Shown in pieces: positions 20,046-28,355 of a stretch of 64,000 bases of DNA (positions are counted from its first letter, which is position 1; every line of letters starts with the position of its first letter). The stretch comes from Segatella copri (GTDB lineage Bacteria > Bacteroidota > Bacteroidia > Bacteroidales > Bacteroidaceae). The translations under genes and the position numbers were made by a program. The notes under the pieces were generated by a model, which saw nothing but the letters and a program-made list of their open reading frames with translations, searched no databases and was not told the origin of the DNA. The stretch spans positions 1,878,001 through 1,942,000 of the forward strand of contig NZ_CP156891.1 in NCBI RefSeq assembly GCF_019249795.2. The letters are read 5' to 3'.

Positions 20046-22127
20046 TTATTTATCCAACACACTTAAATTCTGATAGAACCAGACGTTCATCTGATTGGCT
20101 CCACGATGATTCCAGGCATAGTAAGGAATCAGAGTGAGCTTCTGGTTCTTGACAGAAACGGTGCCATCAGCAGCCTGGTCGAGCACCTGAGAAGAGGTCT
20201 GGATAGCCTTGACAGAGAAGGCAGGAGCGCCCTTAGTCTCTATATTCTCGATGCTGTAGTTATCTACCAGCGAGAAAGCAGGCTTCTTGGCCATAACGGC
20301 ACGGAGCACTGGCTCGTTCTGATTATCCACAGCCTCAGCGCAATAAACCAATGGTCCACGCTCTACGGCAACCTTACCCTTATCATCTGCCACCTTGCCA
20401 TTAGCAACTACTGTACGAACCGGCATATCGAAATGGATGCGGATTACATCGCCCTTCTTGATGTTCTTGACAGGGAGATAACCCTTGTTAGCATCGAGAT
20501 CAGCCTCTACAGCCTTGCCGTTTACGGTTACTGTGTAAGCAGGCTTCTCTGCATCGCTATACTTGTAAAGGTCGCTAGGTACTACCTGGTTGCGAACCCA
20601 TCCAGGAATACGGACCAGGAGATTGGCATTCTTCACACCGCTCTTCTTCACAGCAATCTTGATGTCGCCGTTCCAAGGATACTCGGTAGTCTCCTCCAGA
20701 ACCACATCCTTGCCATTCACCTTGATGGTAGATGTATTACCGGCAAAGAGGTTTACATAGATGTTGTTATCCTTCACACCATAGAGATAACCCGGCACAG
20801 AAGGGATGAAGCGGCTCAGGTTACTTGGGCAGCAGGCACATCCGAACCAAGGCTGGCGGGTGGTGTTGCCATCGGCATTGAAGGCATACTTGCCATCGCT
20901 AGACAATGGGTTTGGATAGAAGAATCTGCCACCATCCATGCTCATACCCGAGATGACACCATTATATAAGGTACGCTCCATGCAGTCGATATACTTACTC
21001 TCGCCGTGAAGGAGGAACATGCGCTCGAAGAGGTAAACCATAGAGATGGCTGCACAGGTTTCATTATAGGCAGTCATGTTTGGCAACTCATAGTTCTCGC
21101 CGAAAGCTTCACCTGCATGACGGGCACCTACACCACCCGTAAGATAGTACTTCTTGCCAACGATGTTTTCGAAAATACGGTCGATGACCTTCATATAGGC
21201 AGAATCCTTGGTCAGGGCAGCCACATCGGCAATACCAGCATACATATAGCCGGCACGAACAGCATGACCTACCGCCTCTTTCTGCTCCAGGATAGGAGCC
21301 TGGCTCTGAGAATATGGGTTGCGGATATGAGTCTTGCCACGATAGTCGAGCAGATACTTAGCCTCATCCAGATACTTCTTCTCACCGGTCAGGGTATAGA
21401 GACGAGCCAAAGCCATCTCTGCAATCTGATGTCCCGGAACGATGGTAGCCTGTCCTGGTTTAGGTCCCACCTCCTTTACCACGCAATCAGCATAACGCTT
21501 GGCGATATTCAGGAACTTAGTGCTTCCGGTAGCCTGATAGTGAGCGCAGGCTGCATCTACCATGTGACCGAGGTTGTAAAGCTCGTGGCTCGCCTCCTCG
21601 TCCTTGATCCAACGCTTATTTCCCGACCACTGATGTGGATGCTTTGGATTGATGGTACGGGCGGTATAGAGATAGCCATCCGGCTCCTGTGCCGCAGCTA
21701 CCACATTGAGCACGCTGTCGATGTAAGCCTTCAACTTCTTGTTCGGATAAGTCTGTAGGATGTAGCTGGCACCTTCGATGGTCTTATAAACATCGGTATC
21801 ATCGAAAGAGAATCCCATGAACTTGCTTACATCCCACTCCTTGGTGTTCAAGCCAGGGTGGTTAGGATGCTGCAGGGTATAGGCAGCCATATCGAAATTC
21901 TTGTAACGGTGCTCGCTCTCACATTTGCTGAAAGCCAATGGCACGGTTACTTCTCGGGCAGCCTTCAGTCGGGCACCCCAGAAAGTATTCTGTGAAATTT
22001 TCACACTGGTGAATGGTACTTGAGTAAATGGATAACCATTGCCCAATGTCTTTGCATTCTTCGCCATGGTTGGCACAACTACGGCTGCCGAAAGCAATAC
22101 TGCTGAAATTAATCTCTTCATTTTCAA
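20046..22127 (-). CDS. GH127 beta-L-arabinofuranosidase-like enzyme, exported
   Basis: 693 residues: signal peptide (about 1-22, VVPTMA), an alpha/alpha6 barrel and C-terminal beta-sandwich domains. The zinc and catalytic set of GH127 (E338, C340, C417 and C418 in the Bifidobacterium enzyme HypBA1) can be placed as E356 and C358 in AYNETCAA and C432-C433 in FGCACCPSN. The predicted reaction is release of beta-L-arabinofuranose by a Cys nucleophile, from arabinose-bearing plant glycoproteins or pectin; the family also includes other activities. It is monocistronic with its own promoter. With GH51, GH2 and the GH43 remnant it suggests a scattered arabinose/galactose-releasing set in this region. 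Confidence 0.9.
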   Translation of the reverse strand: MKMKRLISAVLLSAAVVVPTMAKNAKTLGNGYPFTQVPFTSVKISQNTFWGARLKAAREVTVPLAFSKCESEHRYKNFDMAAYTLQHPNHPGLNTKEWDVSKFMGFSFDDTDVYKTIEGASYILQTYPNKKLKAYIDSVLNVVAAAQEPDGYLYTARTINPKHPHQWSGNKRWIKDEEASHELYNLGHMVDAACAHYQATGSTKFLNIAKRYADCVVKEVGPKPGQATIVPGHQIAEMALARLYTLTGEKKYLDEAKYLLDYRGKTHIRNPYSQSQAPILEQKEAVGHAVRAGYMYAGIADVAALTKDSAYMKVIDRIFENIVGKKYYLTGGVGARHAGEAFGENYELPNMTAYNETCAAISMVYLFERMFLLHGESKYIDCMERTLYNGVISGMSMDGGRFFYPNPLSSDGKYAFNADGNTTRQPWFGCACCPSNLSRFIPSVPGYLYGVKDNNIYVNLFAGNTSTIKVNGKDVVLEETTEYPWNGDIKIAVKKSGVKNANLLVRIPGWVRNQVVPSDLYKYSDAEKPAYTVTVNGKAVEADLDANKGYLPVKNIKKGDVIRIHFDMPVRTVVANGKVADDKGKVAVERGPLVYCAEAVDNQNEPVLRAVMAKKPAFSLVDNYSIENIETKGAPAFSVKAIQTSSQVLDQAADGTVSVKNQKLTLIPYYAWNHRGANQMNVWFYQNLSVLDK

Positions 22128-22170
22128 ATAGGTTTTATTAATTTTATATTATTGTTTGTTATTTCGGTTG

Positions 22171-22178
22171 CAAAGATA
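22171..22178 (-). promoter_or_regulatory. Promoter -7 element of the GH127 gene
   Basis: The minus strand reads TATCTTTG followed by CAA, 44 bp upstream of the GH127 start. Confidence 0.75.
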
Positions 22179-22294
22179 AGAAAACTTTCCGACTATAGTG
22201 TATAATAAACAATAAAAAGCAGGTAATTATCAGTCAAACACCTATATTTATATCATATTTAACGCTTTTTTTTGTTACAATCATTTTTTTATCT

Positions 22295-22302
22295 TACCTT
22301 TG
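22295..22302 (+). promoter_or_regulatory. Promoter -7 element of the Cof-type HAD gene
   Basis: TACCTTTG followed by CAG, 34 bp upstream of the ATG at 22336. Confidence 0.75.
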
Positions 22303-22335
22303 CAGTCAAATTAGAAATACAATAATATATCAAAT

Positions 22336-23160
22336 ATGAATCATCTTCCATACCGTGCCATCGCCCTTGATCTGGATGGCACCCTGACCAACCACGACAA
22401 GGTGGTTACCCCGAAAACCCGCGAAGCGCTGCTCCAGGCAGAAGCCGAGGGTGTTGTTATCATCCTTGCTTCAGGCAGACCGACCTACGGCATCGAACCG
22501 GTGGCAGAATGTCTGGAACTGGATAAACGAGGCGGATACATCCTATCTTATAATGGCGGCAACATCGTGAATGCCAAGACTGGCGAAAAACTCTTCGCCC
22601 AGTTCCTGCCTGATGAGGTGATACCTATATTATATAGGTACGCGAAGGAGAAGAACCATGCCCTGCTGGGATATGCCGGCAATGAGATTATCACCGAGAT
22701 GCCCGACGACCAGTATGTGAAGGAAGAATCGCGTATCAACAAGATGAACATCCGAAAGGTAGAAAACCTGTTCGAAGCCCTGGAGCCTCACCCTACCAAA
22801 CTCCTCATGACAGGCGACCCGGCAGATATGCTCAAGGCAGAAAACGAACTTTCAGAGATTCTGGGCGACAGGATGGACATCTTCCGTTCAGCCCCATTCT
22901 TCCTGGAACTGGTTCCTAAAGGCATCGACAAGGCAAAGTCCCTGCTCCGCCTTCTGTCGAAAATCAATCTCACCCCAGCCGATATGATTGCTTTCGGAGA
23001 TGGCTACAACGACCTGAGCATGCTGAAACTGGCAGGCATGGGTGTAGCCATGCAGAATGCAGCACCAGAGGTCAGGGCCGAAGCCGACTACATCACGCTT
23101 TCCAATGAAGAAGATGGCATAGCTGCTGCTTTGGAACATTTCTGTAAAAAGGATTTTTAA
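22336..23160 (+). CDS. Cof-type HAD-IIB phosphatase
   Basis: 274-residue cytoplasmic hydrolase. Motif I is ALDLDGTLTN (D12, D14), motif II is ILASGRPT, the motif III lysine lies in PKGIDKAKSL and motif IV is AFGDGYNDLSML. The large C2 cap lies between motifs II and III. Such enzymes dephosphorylate sugar phosphates, pyridoxal phosphate or flavin precursors with broad specificity. It is monocistronic. Oddly, codons at 22621-22641 (ATA-CCT-ATA-TTA-TAT-AGG) are rare ones in an otherwise GC-rich gene, and spell the palindrome ACCTATATTATATAGGT, a variant of the dispersed motif. Confidence 0.9.
   Translation: MNHLPYRAIALDLDGTLTNHDKVVTPKTREALLQAEAEGVVIILASGRPTYGIEPVAECLELDKRGGYILSYNGGNIVNAKTGEKLFAQFLPDEVIPILYRYAKEKNHALLGYAGNEIITEMPDDQYVKEESRINKMNIRKVENLFEALEPHPTKLLMTGDPADMLKAENELSEILGDRMDIFRSAPFFLELVPKGIDKAKSLLRLLSKINLTPADMIAFGDGYNDLSMLKLAGMGVAMQNAAPEVRAEADYITLSNEEDGIAAALEHFCKKDF
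22623..22639. repeat. Palindromic variant of the dispersed AT-rich motif inside a coding region
   Basis: ACCTATATTATATAGGT is a perfect palindrome around its central base, embedded in the Cof-type phosphatase gene as a run of rare codons. Confidence 0.55.
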
Positions 23161-23242
23161 AAGTAAAAAGGTAAAAAGAAACTAGGGAGATTATACCCCG
23201 CTAGGCTTTTTTACCTTTTTACTTTTTTACCTTTTTACTTTT
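23159..23242. terminator. Bidirectional terminator between convergent genes
   Basis: AAAAGTAAAAAGGTAAAAAG (23159-23178) is complementary to TTTTTACCTTTTTACTTTT, present twice (23206-23226 and 23222-23242). It lies between the convergent Cof-type and GH97 genes and overlaps the GH97 stop. T runs exist on both strands. Confidence 0.75.
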
Positions 23243-25196
23243 CAACAATCAGTCCACCCTTAGGCTGCATTTCCACCTTCAGGTTTCCCTTCTTATCCAC
23301 CTTTACGGTCTTCATCTGAGAAACAGGCCAGAGAGCCTTCTTGTCCTTGCTGGCTGTTTCATGATAATAGGTAACGCTCTTGCCGGCAAGCATTGGCAGA
23401 TTCAGGGTGAGCTTCATTGCCTGGTCGGTGCCGTTCAAACCAGCGACATACCATTTATCACCATGGCGACGTGCCACAACCGCATATTTTCCAGGATAAC
23501 CGGCGATGAACTTAGTCTCATCCCAGGTCGTAGGAACGCTCTTCAGGAAATCAATCTCGTGCTGAGGAAGCTCAGAGAGATTATTCGGATAGATGGCGAT
23601 ACATTGGATAGCTGCCTGGTTCATGATAGCCGAGGCCATCTCGAAAACATCGGTGGTATAACGGCGATGACGACTCTTGTTATCTTTAGAGAGATACTTG
23701 TTCATGATGGTACCACCCCAATCCATCGCAGCCACGGCGTTGCGGCAGAATGGATGCATGGTCAGTTCGAAAGCCTCCTGCTTGGCATGATAATCAGAGA
23801 AGAATACATTCTCCGAAGCCAGTACTGCCTCGCTCGATACATAGTTAGGATACATGCGCTCCCAACCTCTTGGCAGGGTGCAGCCATGGAAGATAACCTG
23901 AATGCCATAATCGTTGGCATCGCTCAGGATGTCTTCATACTGCTGCATGGTATGCTGCTTGTCGCCACCGAAGAAATCTACCTTGATGCCCTTGATGCCG
24001 ATACTCTTCATCCAGGCCATCTCCTTCTTGCGAGCTACGATGTTATCCATGATGCCACGAGGACCCTGAGGTGCATCGTTTGCCACACCATTGGAATTAT
24101 ACCAGAGCATCAGACTCACATTCTTGCTCTGCGCATACTTGCTCAACTCTGCTATCTTGTCTCTACCAATCTGGGTATCCCAGAGCGCATCAACCAGCAC
24201 ATATTCATATCCCATGGTAGCAGCCAGGTCGATGAACTGCTTCTGGTCGTTATAGTTGCAGGATTCATCCTGCCAGATGAGCCAGCTCCAGGCATACTTG
24301 CCAGTTCCGTATTTCTGGGAAGCCTCGAATCTTGGCTCTACTACATCGTATGGAATGGTGGTCTCTACCAGAGGCTTCAAATCAGAACCCACAGTAATGG
24401 TACGCCAAGGAGTGGAACCCGGAAGGATGAAAGTGCCCGATGTAGAACCGATGCCATCTGCCTCCTTCTCCATAGGGAAGGCGATCTGATAACCCTTAGC
24501 AGCATCGTAATCGCTGATGTGACAACCCGGATAGTTGCCGTGAGTACCGGTCTCGCTGACCAATACCCAGCCATCGCCGCCTACCTTGAAGAGGCATGGG
24601 AAGGTATAGCCATGACCATAACCTGACTTGGCAGTAAGAGGCTGATCCACCTTATAATCTTCTTCATAACTTGGTTTGGTTCGGGCAAAACCGATGAGCG
24701 GATCCGACTGTGGACAGAGGTAAGTGGTGGTTACCTTAGGAAGATTGAAGGCAGTCTTCTCCTCGTTTACGATGAGATGCTGAGCCTTCAGTTGATCAAA
24801 AGTATAACGGAAAGCCACATCATTGTTGCTTACATTGAAGGTAACCGTCATCGGCTGTTTCTTGCCGTTGATGTATGTCACGTAGAGTTGGTTGGCATGA
24901 TAATCTACATGCGAAACCTTGGCGGTGCGGAGGTCATAACTCTTCTCCACCTTTATCTCATTCTTGCCCTGATAGGTCAAGCCCTGACTGAAATCTCCTA
25001 CATTGGCAAGGAGTCCGAGCTGTGATTCCTCCATCATTCGCTTGCCTGCATAGTCGATGGAATAATAGAGTTTGCCATCGCGGTCTTCTACCACGACATT
25101 CAACTTACCATCAGGAGAACTGACAGTATTCTTCTCTGCGTATGCACCGATGCTCGCCATCAATGCCAGCGCTACTGCTAAAACATTTTTCTTCAT
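23235..25196 (-). CDS. GH97 enzyme of the retaining alpha-galactosidase type, exported
   Basis: 653 residues with a signal peptide (1-20, SIGAYA), an N-terminal beta-super-sandwich (about 25-280), a TIM barrel (about 290-560) and a C-terminal sheet domain. The barrel carries GIKGIKVDFFGGDKQ with Asp407 where retaining GH97 enzymes (for example BT1871 alpha-galactosidase) have their nucleophile. Inverting SusB-type members have Gly there and use glutamates instead. A nearby Glu in SSEAVLASE (E456 or E462) would be the acid/base. The expected product is galactose, or another sugar released with retention. It is monocistronic, divergent from ilvA. It differs clearly from the inverting GH97 encoded at 33475-35631. 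Confidence 0.9.
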   Translation of the reverse strand: MKKNVLAVALALMASIGAYAEKNTVSSPDGKLNVVVEDRDGKLYYSIDYAGKRMMEESQLGLLANVGDFSQGLTYQGKNEIKVEKSYDLRTAKVSHVDYHANQLYVTYINGKKQPMTVTFNVSNNDVAFRYTFDQLKAQHLIVNEEKTAFNLPKVTTTYLCPQSDPLIGFARTKPSYEEDYKVDQPLTAKSGYGHGYTFPCLFKVGGDGWVLVSETGTHGNYPGCHISDYDAAKGYQIAFPMEKEADGIGSTSGTFILPGSTPWRTITVGSDLKPLVETTIPYDVVEPRFEASQKYGTGKYAWSWLIWQDESCNYNDQKQFIDLAATMGYEYVLVDALWDTQIGRDKIAELSKYAQSKNVSLMLWYNSNGVANDAPQGPRGIMDNIVARKKEMAWMKSIGIKGIKVDFFGGDKQHTMQQYEDILSDANDYGIQVIFHGCTLPRGWERMYPNYVSSEAVLASENVFFSDYHAKQEAFELTMHPFCRNAVAAMDWGGTIMNKYLSKDNKSRHRRYTTDVFEMASAIMNQAAIQCIAIYPNNLSELPQHEIDFLKSVPTTWDETKFIAGYPGKYAVVARRHGDKWYVAGLNGTDQAMKLTLNLPMLAGKSVTYYHETASKDKKALWPVSQMKTVKVDKKGNLKVEMQPKGGLIVEK

Positions 25197-25243
25197 TTCC
25201 AGATAAAAGTAATTAGTTTATTTGTTACTATGTTTTTATGCCG

Positions 25244-25251
25244 CAAAGTTA
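25244..25251 (-). promoter_or_regulatory. Promoter -7 element of the GH97 gene
   Basis: The minus strand reads TAACTTTG followed by C, 48 bp upstream of the GH97 start. Confidence 0.7.
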
Positions 25252-25313
25252 AGCAATGTTATCGAATAAACAAAAATTAAATCGAATTATTTTGTATTTT
25301 CTTCAAATAATAG

Positions 25314-25321
25314 TAACTTTG
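25314..25321 (+). promoter_or_regulatory. Promoter -7 element of ilvA
   Basis: TAACTTTG followed by CAC, 32 bp upstream of the ilvA start. Confidence 0.75.
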
Positions 25322-25352
25322 CACGAAATAAACTATACACATATCAGCAGTT

Positions 25353-26552
25353 ATGTTACAACTTGACAATTTCTATAAGGCTCGCTTCGTGCTGAGCAAG
25401 GTAATAAGAAAGACTGAGTTGGTTCACACGCCAAGAATCAACCCAGAGAGTGATGTTTATTTGAAACCAGAGTGCCTGCAGAAGACCGGTTCGTTCAAGA
25501 TTCGTGGTGCTTACTATAAGATTTCACAACTCACCGATGAAGAAAAGGCGAAGGGTGTGATAGCCTGTTCTGCGGGCAACCATGCACAGGGTGTAGCGCT
25601 GGGAGCTACAGCCATGGGCGTCAAGAGCCTCATCTGTCTGCCTGAAGGTGCTCCTATCTCCAAGGTAGAAGCTACCAAGCGACTGGGTGCAGAAGTCTGT
25701 CTGGTATCTGGCGTTTACGATGATGCCTACCAGAAGGCGCTGGAACTGAAAGATGAGCATGGCTACACCTTCGTTCATCCTTTCGATGATGAGAATGTCA
25801 TCGCCGGGCAGGGCACCATCGGATTGGAAATTATCGACCAGCTGCCTGATGTAGAGGCTGTAGTAGTGCCTGTTGGCGGCGGCGGTCTGATTTCGGGTGT
25901 GGCTTTCGCCATCAAATCGTTGAATCCGCATGTAAAGGTATATGGTGTTCAGGCTGAAGGAGCCGCAAGTATGGTCCAGAGTCTGCACGATCATAAACAG
26001 GAGAAGTTGCCTTCTGTAGCGACCGTAGCCGATGGTATTGCCGTAAAGGAACCGGGCAAGATTACTTTTGAAACCTGCTCCAACTATGTTGACGAAATCG
26101 TAACCGTGAGCGAGGATGAGATCTGTGCAGCCATCCTGAAACTCATAGAGAGTGAGAAGATGGTAGCCGAAGGTGCCGGTGCGGCCAGCGTGGCAGCAGT
26201 AATGTACAACAAGGTTCCGGTGAAGGGCAAGAAAACCATCTGCGTGGTAAGCGGCGGTAATATCGACGTAACCATCCTGAACCGCGTCATCACCCGTGGT
26301 CTTGCCAAGAGTGGCCGTCTCTGCACCATCGAGATGGAACTGGATGACAAACCGGGCGAATTGGTAGAGGTCTGCTCTGTCATCGCCGGATTGGGTGGCA
26401 ACATCACCGGTGTTCACCACGACCGTTCTGCCAACCGCAACAAGGTGAATGCCTGCGTGCTCCGCCTCACCATGGAGACTCGCGACGAGGAACACGTAAA
26501 AGAAATCAAGGAGGCTTTGGAATCAAAGGGATTCCATCTCTGGATAGTATAA
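25353..26552 (+). CDS. ilvA: Threonine ammonia-lyase (threonine dehydratase)
   Basis: 399-residue PLP enzyme that turns threonine into 2-oxobutyrate and ammonia, the first step of isoleucine synthesis. The PLP lysine is K49 in KTGSFKIRGAYYK, the phosphate-binding loop is PVGGGGLISG, and CSAGNHAQG is the conserved Asn loop. A single C-terminal ACT domain (about 325-399, starting IEMELDDKPGELVEV) makes it the short, TdcB/IlvA-like form with one regulatory domain. The next gene, ridA, removes the reactive enamine/imine product of this very reaction; a 93-bp gap on the same strand suggests co-transcription. Confidence 0.95.
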   Translation: MLQLDNFYKARFVLSKVIRKTELVHTPRINPESDVYLKPECLQKTGSFKIRGAYYKISQLTDEEKAKGVIACSAGNHAQGVALGATAMGVKSLICLPEGAPISKVEATKRLGAEVCLVSGVYDDAYQKALELKDEHGYTFVHPFDDENVIAGQGTIGLEIIDQLPDVEAVVVPVGGGGLISGVAFAIKSLNPHVKVYGVQAEGAASMVQSLHDHKQEKLPSVATVADGIAVKEPGKITFETCSNYVDEIVTVSEDEICAAILKLIESEKMVAEGAGAASVAAVMYNKVPVKGKKTICVVSGGNIDVTILNRVITRGLAKSGRLCTIEMELDDKPGELVEVCSVIAGLGGNITGVHHDRSANRNKVNACVLRLTMETRDEEHVKEIKEALESKGFHLWIV

Positions 26553-26596
26553 TATTTAATGTTGAATGGTTAGTGTTCAATGTTTAGTATTAAGTG

Positions 26597-26640
26597 TTAA
26601 ATTATAAATTGTAAATTGTAAATTATAAATTATAAATTGA
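26597..26640. repeat. AT-rich 7-bp tandem repeat between ilvA and ridA
   Basis: About six copies of TAAATTR in a row with minor changes, ending just before the ridA start. It creates near-start TTG codons that could be mistaken for the start. Confidence 0.7.
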
Positions 26641-26645
26641 AGATT

Positions 26646-27020
26646 ATGAACGCAATTCACACAGACAATGCGCCTGCAGCTATCGGTCCATATAGCCAGG
26701 CTATCGAAGTAAATGGTTTTGTTTTTGCATCTGGTCAGATTCCTATCGACCCTGCAACAGGCAATTTCGTTGAAGGCGGCATCAAGGAGCAGACTCGCCA
26801 GAGCCTCACCAACGCCCAGAACATCCTGAAGGCAGCAGGTACCGACCTTTCTCATGTGGTTAAGACTACAGTTTATCTGAACAGCATGGACGATTTCGCA
26901 GCCATGAACGAGGTTTATGCCGAGTTCTTCAGCCAGCCATATCCAGCTCGTTCTGCCGTAGCTGTAGAGAAGTTGCCAAAGGGCGCCCTCGTAGAGGTTG
27001 AGGTTTTGGCAGCCAAGTAA
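26646..27020 (+). CDS. ridA: RidA-family enamine/imine deaminase
   Basis: 124 residues from the ATG at 26646 (MNAIHTDNAPAAIGPYSQ); a TTG nine bases upstream lies in the AT-rich repeat and is rejected. The YjgF/YER057c/UK114 fold shows in FASGQIPIDPATG, the central DDFAAMNEVYAEFF and the C-terminal YPARSAVAVEKLPKGALVEVE, which includes the substrate-binding Arg. It hydrolyses 2-aminoacrylate and 2-iminobutyrate released by threonine/serine dehydratases, preventing damage to other PLP enzymes. It directly follows ilvA, the main source of such intermediates. Confidence 0.95.
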   Translation: MNAIHTDNAPAAIGPYSQAIEVNGFVFASGQIPIDPATGNFVEGGIKEQTRQSLTNAQNILKAAGTDLSHVVKTTVYLNSMDDFAAMNEVYAEFFSQPYPARSAVAVEKLPKGALVEVEVLAAK

Positions 27021-27073
27021 TTCTTCCTTTTTTCTATCAGGAAGTAAAGTTTCAAGGTGAAAATATTCTTTAG

Positions 27074-27850
27074 ATGGTATCAAGCATTACATTAAAGAAT
27101 CTGATTATAGGCTATCATTCGAAGCACCAGCTCCGGGCGATAGCCTCACCTGTTCATGCCTCGCTCCAAGCCGGTGAACTGACCTGTCTCATCGGAGCCA
27201 ACGGAGTGGGCAAATCTACCTTACTCAGAACTTTAGCCGGATTTCAGCCAGCGCTTGATGGCGAAATCCTGATTCAAGACAAATCCCTTTCTGATTTCTC
27301 TGCCCAGGAACTCGCCAGAGAAATCAGCATCGTTCTCACATCGAAGACAGACCATGCCCAACTCTCAGCAGAAGAGATTGTTGGCATAGGCCGTTCTCCC
27401 TATACCGGTTTCTGGGGCACATTATCAACTGCCGATAAGCAGATTGTAGCCTCTGCTCTTCAGGAAACGGGCATTCAGCATCTTGCCCAGAGAAACATCA
27501 GCGAACTGAGCGATGGTGAGCGTCAGAAAGTAATGATAGCCAAAGCCTTGGCGCAGCAAACCCGCATCATCATCCTGGACGAACCTACCGCCTTCCTCGA
27601 TTTCCCCAGCAAGATAGAAACCCTACAGATGCTCCGCCGTCTGGCGCACGAACAGCATAAATCCATATTACTGTCAACCCATGATGTAGAGTTGGCGCTC
27701 CAGCTCTCCGACCGTCTCTGGCTGATGGAAGAAAGCCGTTTTTCTATCGGCACTCCTAAAGAACTGGCTGCCGATGGTTCCTTATCCAGATTCATCAATC
27801 GTGACGGCATCCGATTCAACAAGGATTCCCTCCGCATCGAAATCAAATGA
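27074..27850 (+). CDS. ABC transporter ATP-binding protein, FecE/BtuD type
   Basis: 258-residue ATPase subunit. Walker A is GANGVGKST, the Q-loop region follows, the signature is LSDGERQK, Walker B is RIIILDEP and the switch His is in LSTHDVELAL. The sequence resembles the ATPases of iron-siderophore, haem or cobalamin importers. The usual FecCD-type permease and binding-protein genes are not beside it: ridA lies upstream by 53 bp and non-coding repeats lie downstream. The partner genes must be elsewhere, or this is a leftover. The substrate cannot be read from the sequence. Confidence 0.88.
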   Translation: MVSSITLKNLIIGYHSKHQLRAIASPVHASLQAGELTCLIGANGVGKSTLLRTLAGFQPALDGEILIQDKSLSDFSAQELAREISIVLTSKTDHAQLSAEEIVGIGRSPYTGFWGTLSTADKQIVASALQETGIQHLAQRNISELSDGERQKVMIAKALAQQTRIIILDEPTAFLDFPSKIETLQMLRRLAHEQHKSILLSTHDVELALQLSDRLWLMEESRFSIGTPKELAADGSLSRFINRDGIRFNKDSLRIEIK

Positions 27851-27903
27851 GTTTTCTTAATTGATTTTATTCTATGCTTGCACGCAAGCACATGAAGAAG
27901 AAT

Positions 27904-28210
27904 TTTCAAGTGGCTCAGTTTGCTAACTCAAGTAGCTCTGTCAGGCTACTCAAGTAGTTCAGTTAGCGAGTTCAAACGTCTCTATTAGCTGATGCAGACG
28001 TCTCGATAAGCTGATGCAGACGTCTCGATAAGCCTACGGATACGGCTCCGTTAGCTTACGCAGTCATATCCGTAACCCGATACAGCCATATCCGTAACCC
28101 AGCGCAGTCATATTCGTAACCCAGCGCAGCCATATTCGTAACCCAGCACAGTCATATCCGTAACCTGATGCAGCCATATCCGTAACCCAACGCAGCCTTC
28201 ATACGAATAA
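27904..28210. repeat. 22-bp-period array B (14 units)
   Basis: Fourteen consecutive units keep a 22-bp step; one (27970) is 21 bp. Unit families change along it: three with CAAGTRGYTC near the start, three with CAGACGTCTC or a variant, a transitional unit at 28035, then seven whose CAG starts lie at 28061, 28083, 28105, 28127, 28149, 28171 and 28193, with core CAGYCATATYCGTAACCC. It fills most of the 505-bp gap between the ABC ATPase and the VirE-type gene. The rest of that gap holds a TTAACATGTTAA palindrome (28261-28272) and the ATCCATCAC repeats. No gene is seen. Confidence 0.9.
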
Positions 28211-28286
28211 ATTTTAGATAATTATCTATCACCCATCACGATTTGCACATATCACATATCTTAACATGTTAATATACAAACACTTA

Positions 28287-28350
28287 AATAGCGTGACAGA
28301 TACTCCAAAAACGGAAATATCCATCACGCTATCCATCACGATTTGGGGTT
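28287..28350. repeat. Left inverted-repeat cluster of the VirE module
   Basis: ATCCATCAC occurs at 28319 and 28331 (and again at 28350, overlapping the VirE stop codon). The segment 28319-28339 is a perfect inverted copy of 31065-31085. Similarity continues imperfectly outwards (GTCACGCTATTT read inverted versus ATCACGATATAT on the right side). A further related copy, ATCTATCACCCATCACG, lies at 28224. Confidence 0.8.
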
Positions 28351-28355
28351 ATCCA

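Noticed and set aside
23361-24626. Open frame of 421 codons on the plus strand
   Set aside because: Antisense of the GH97 gene; no promoter and no sensible protein.
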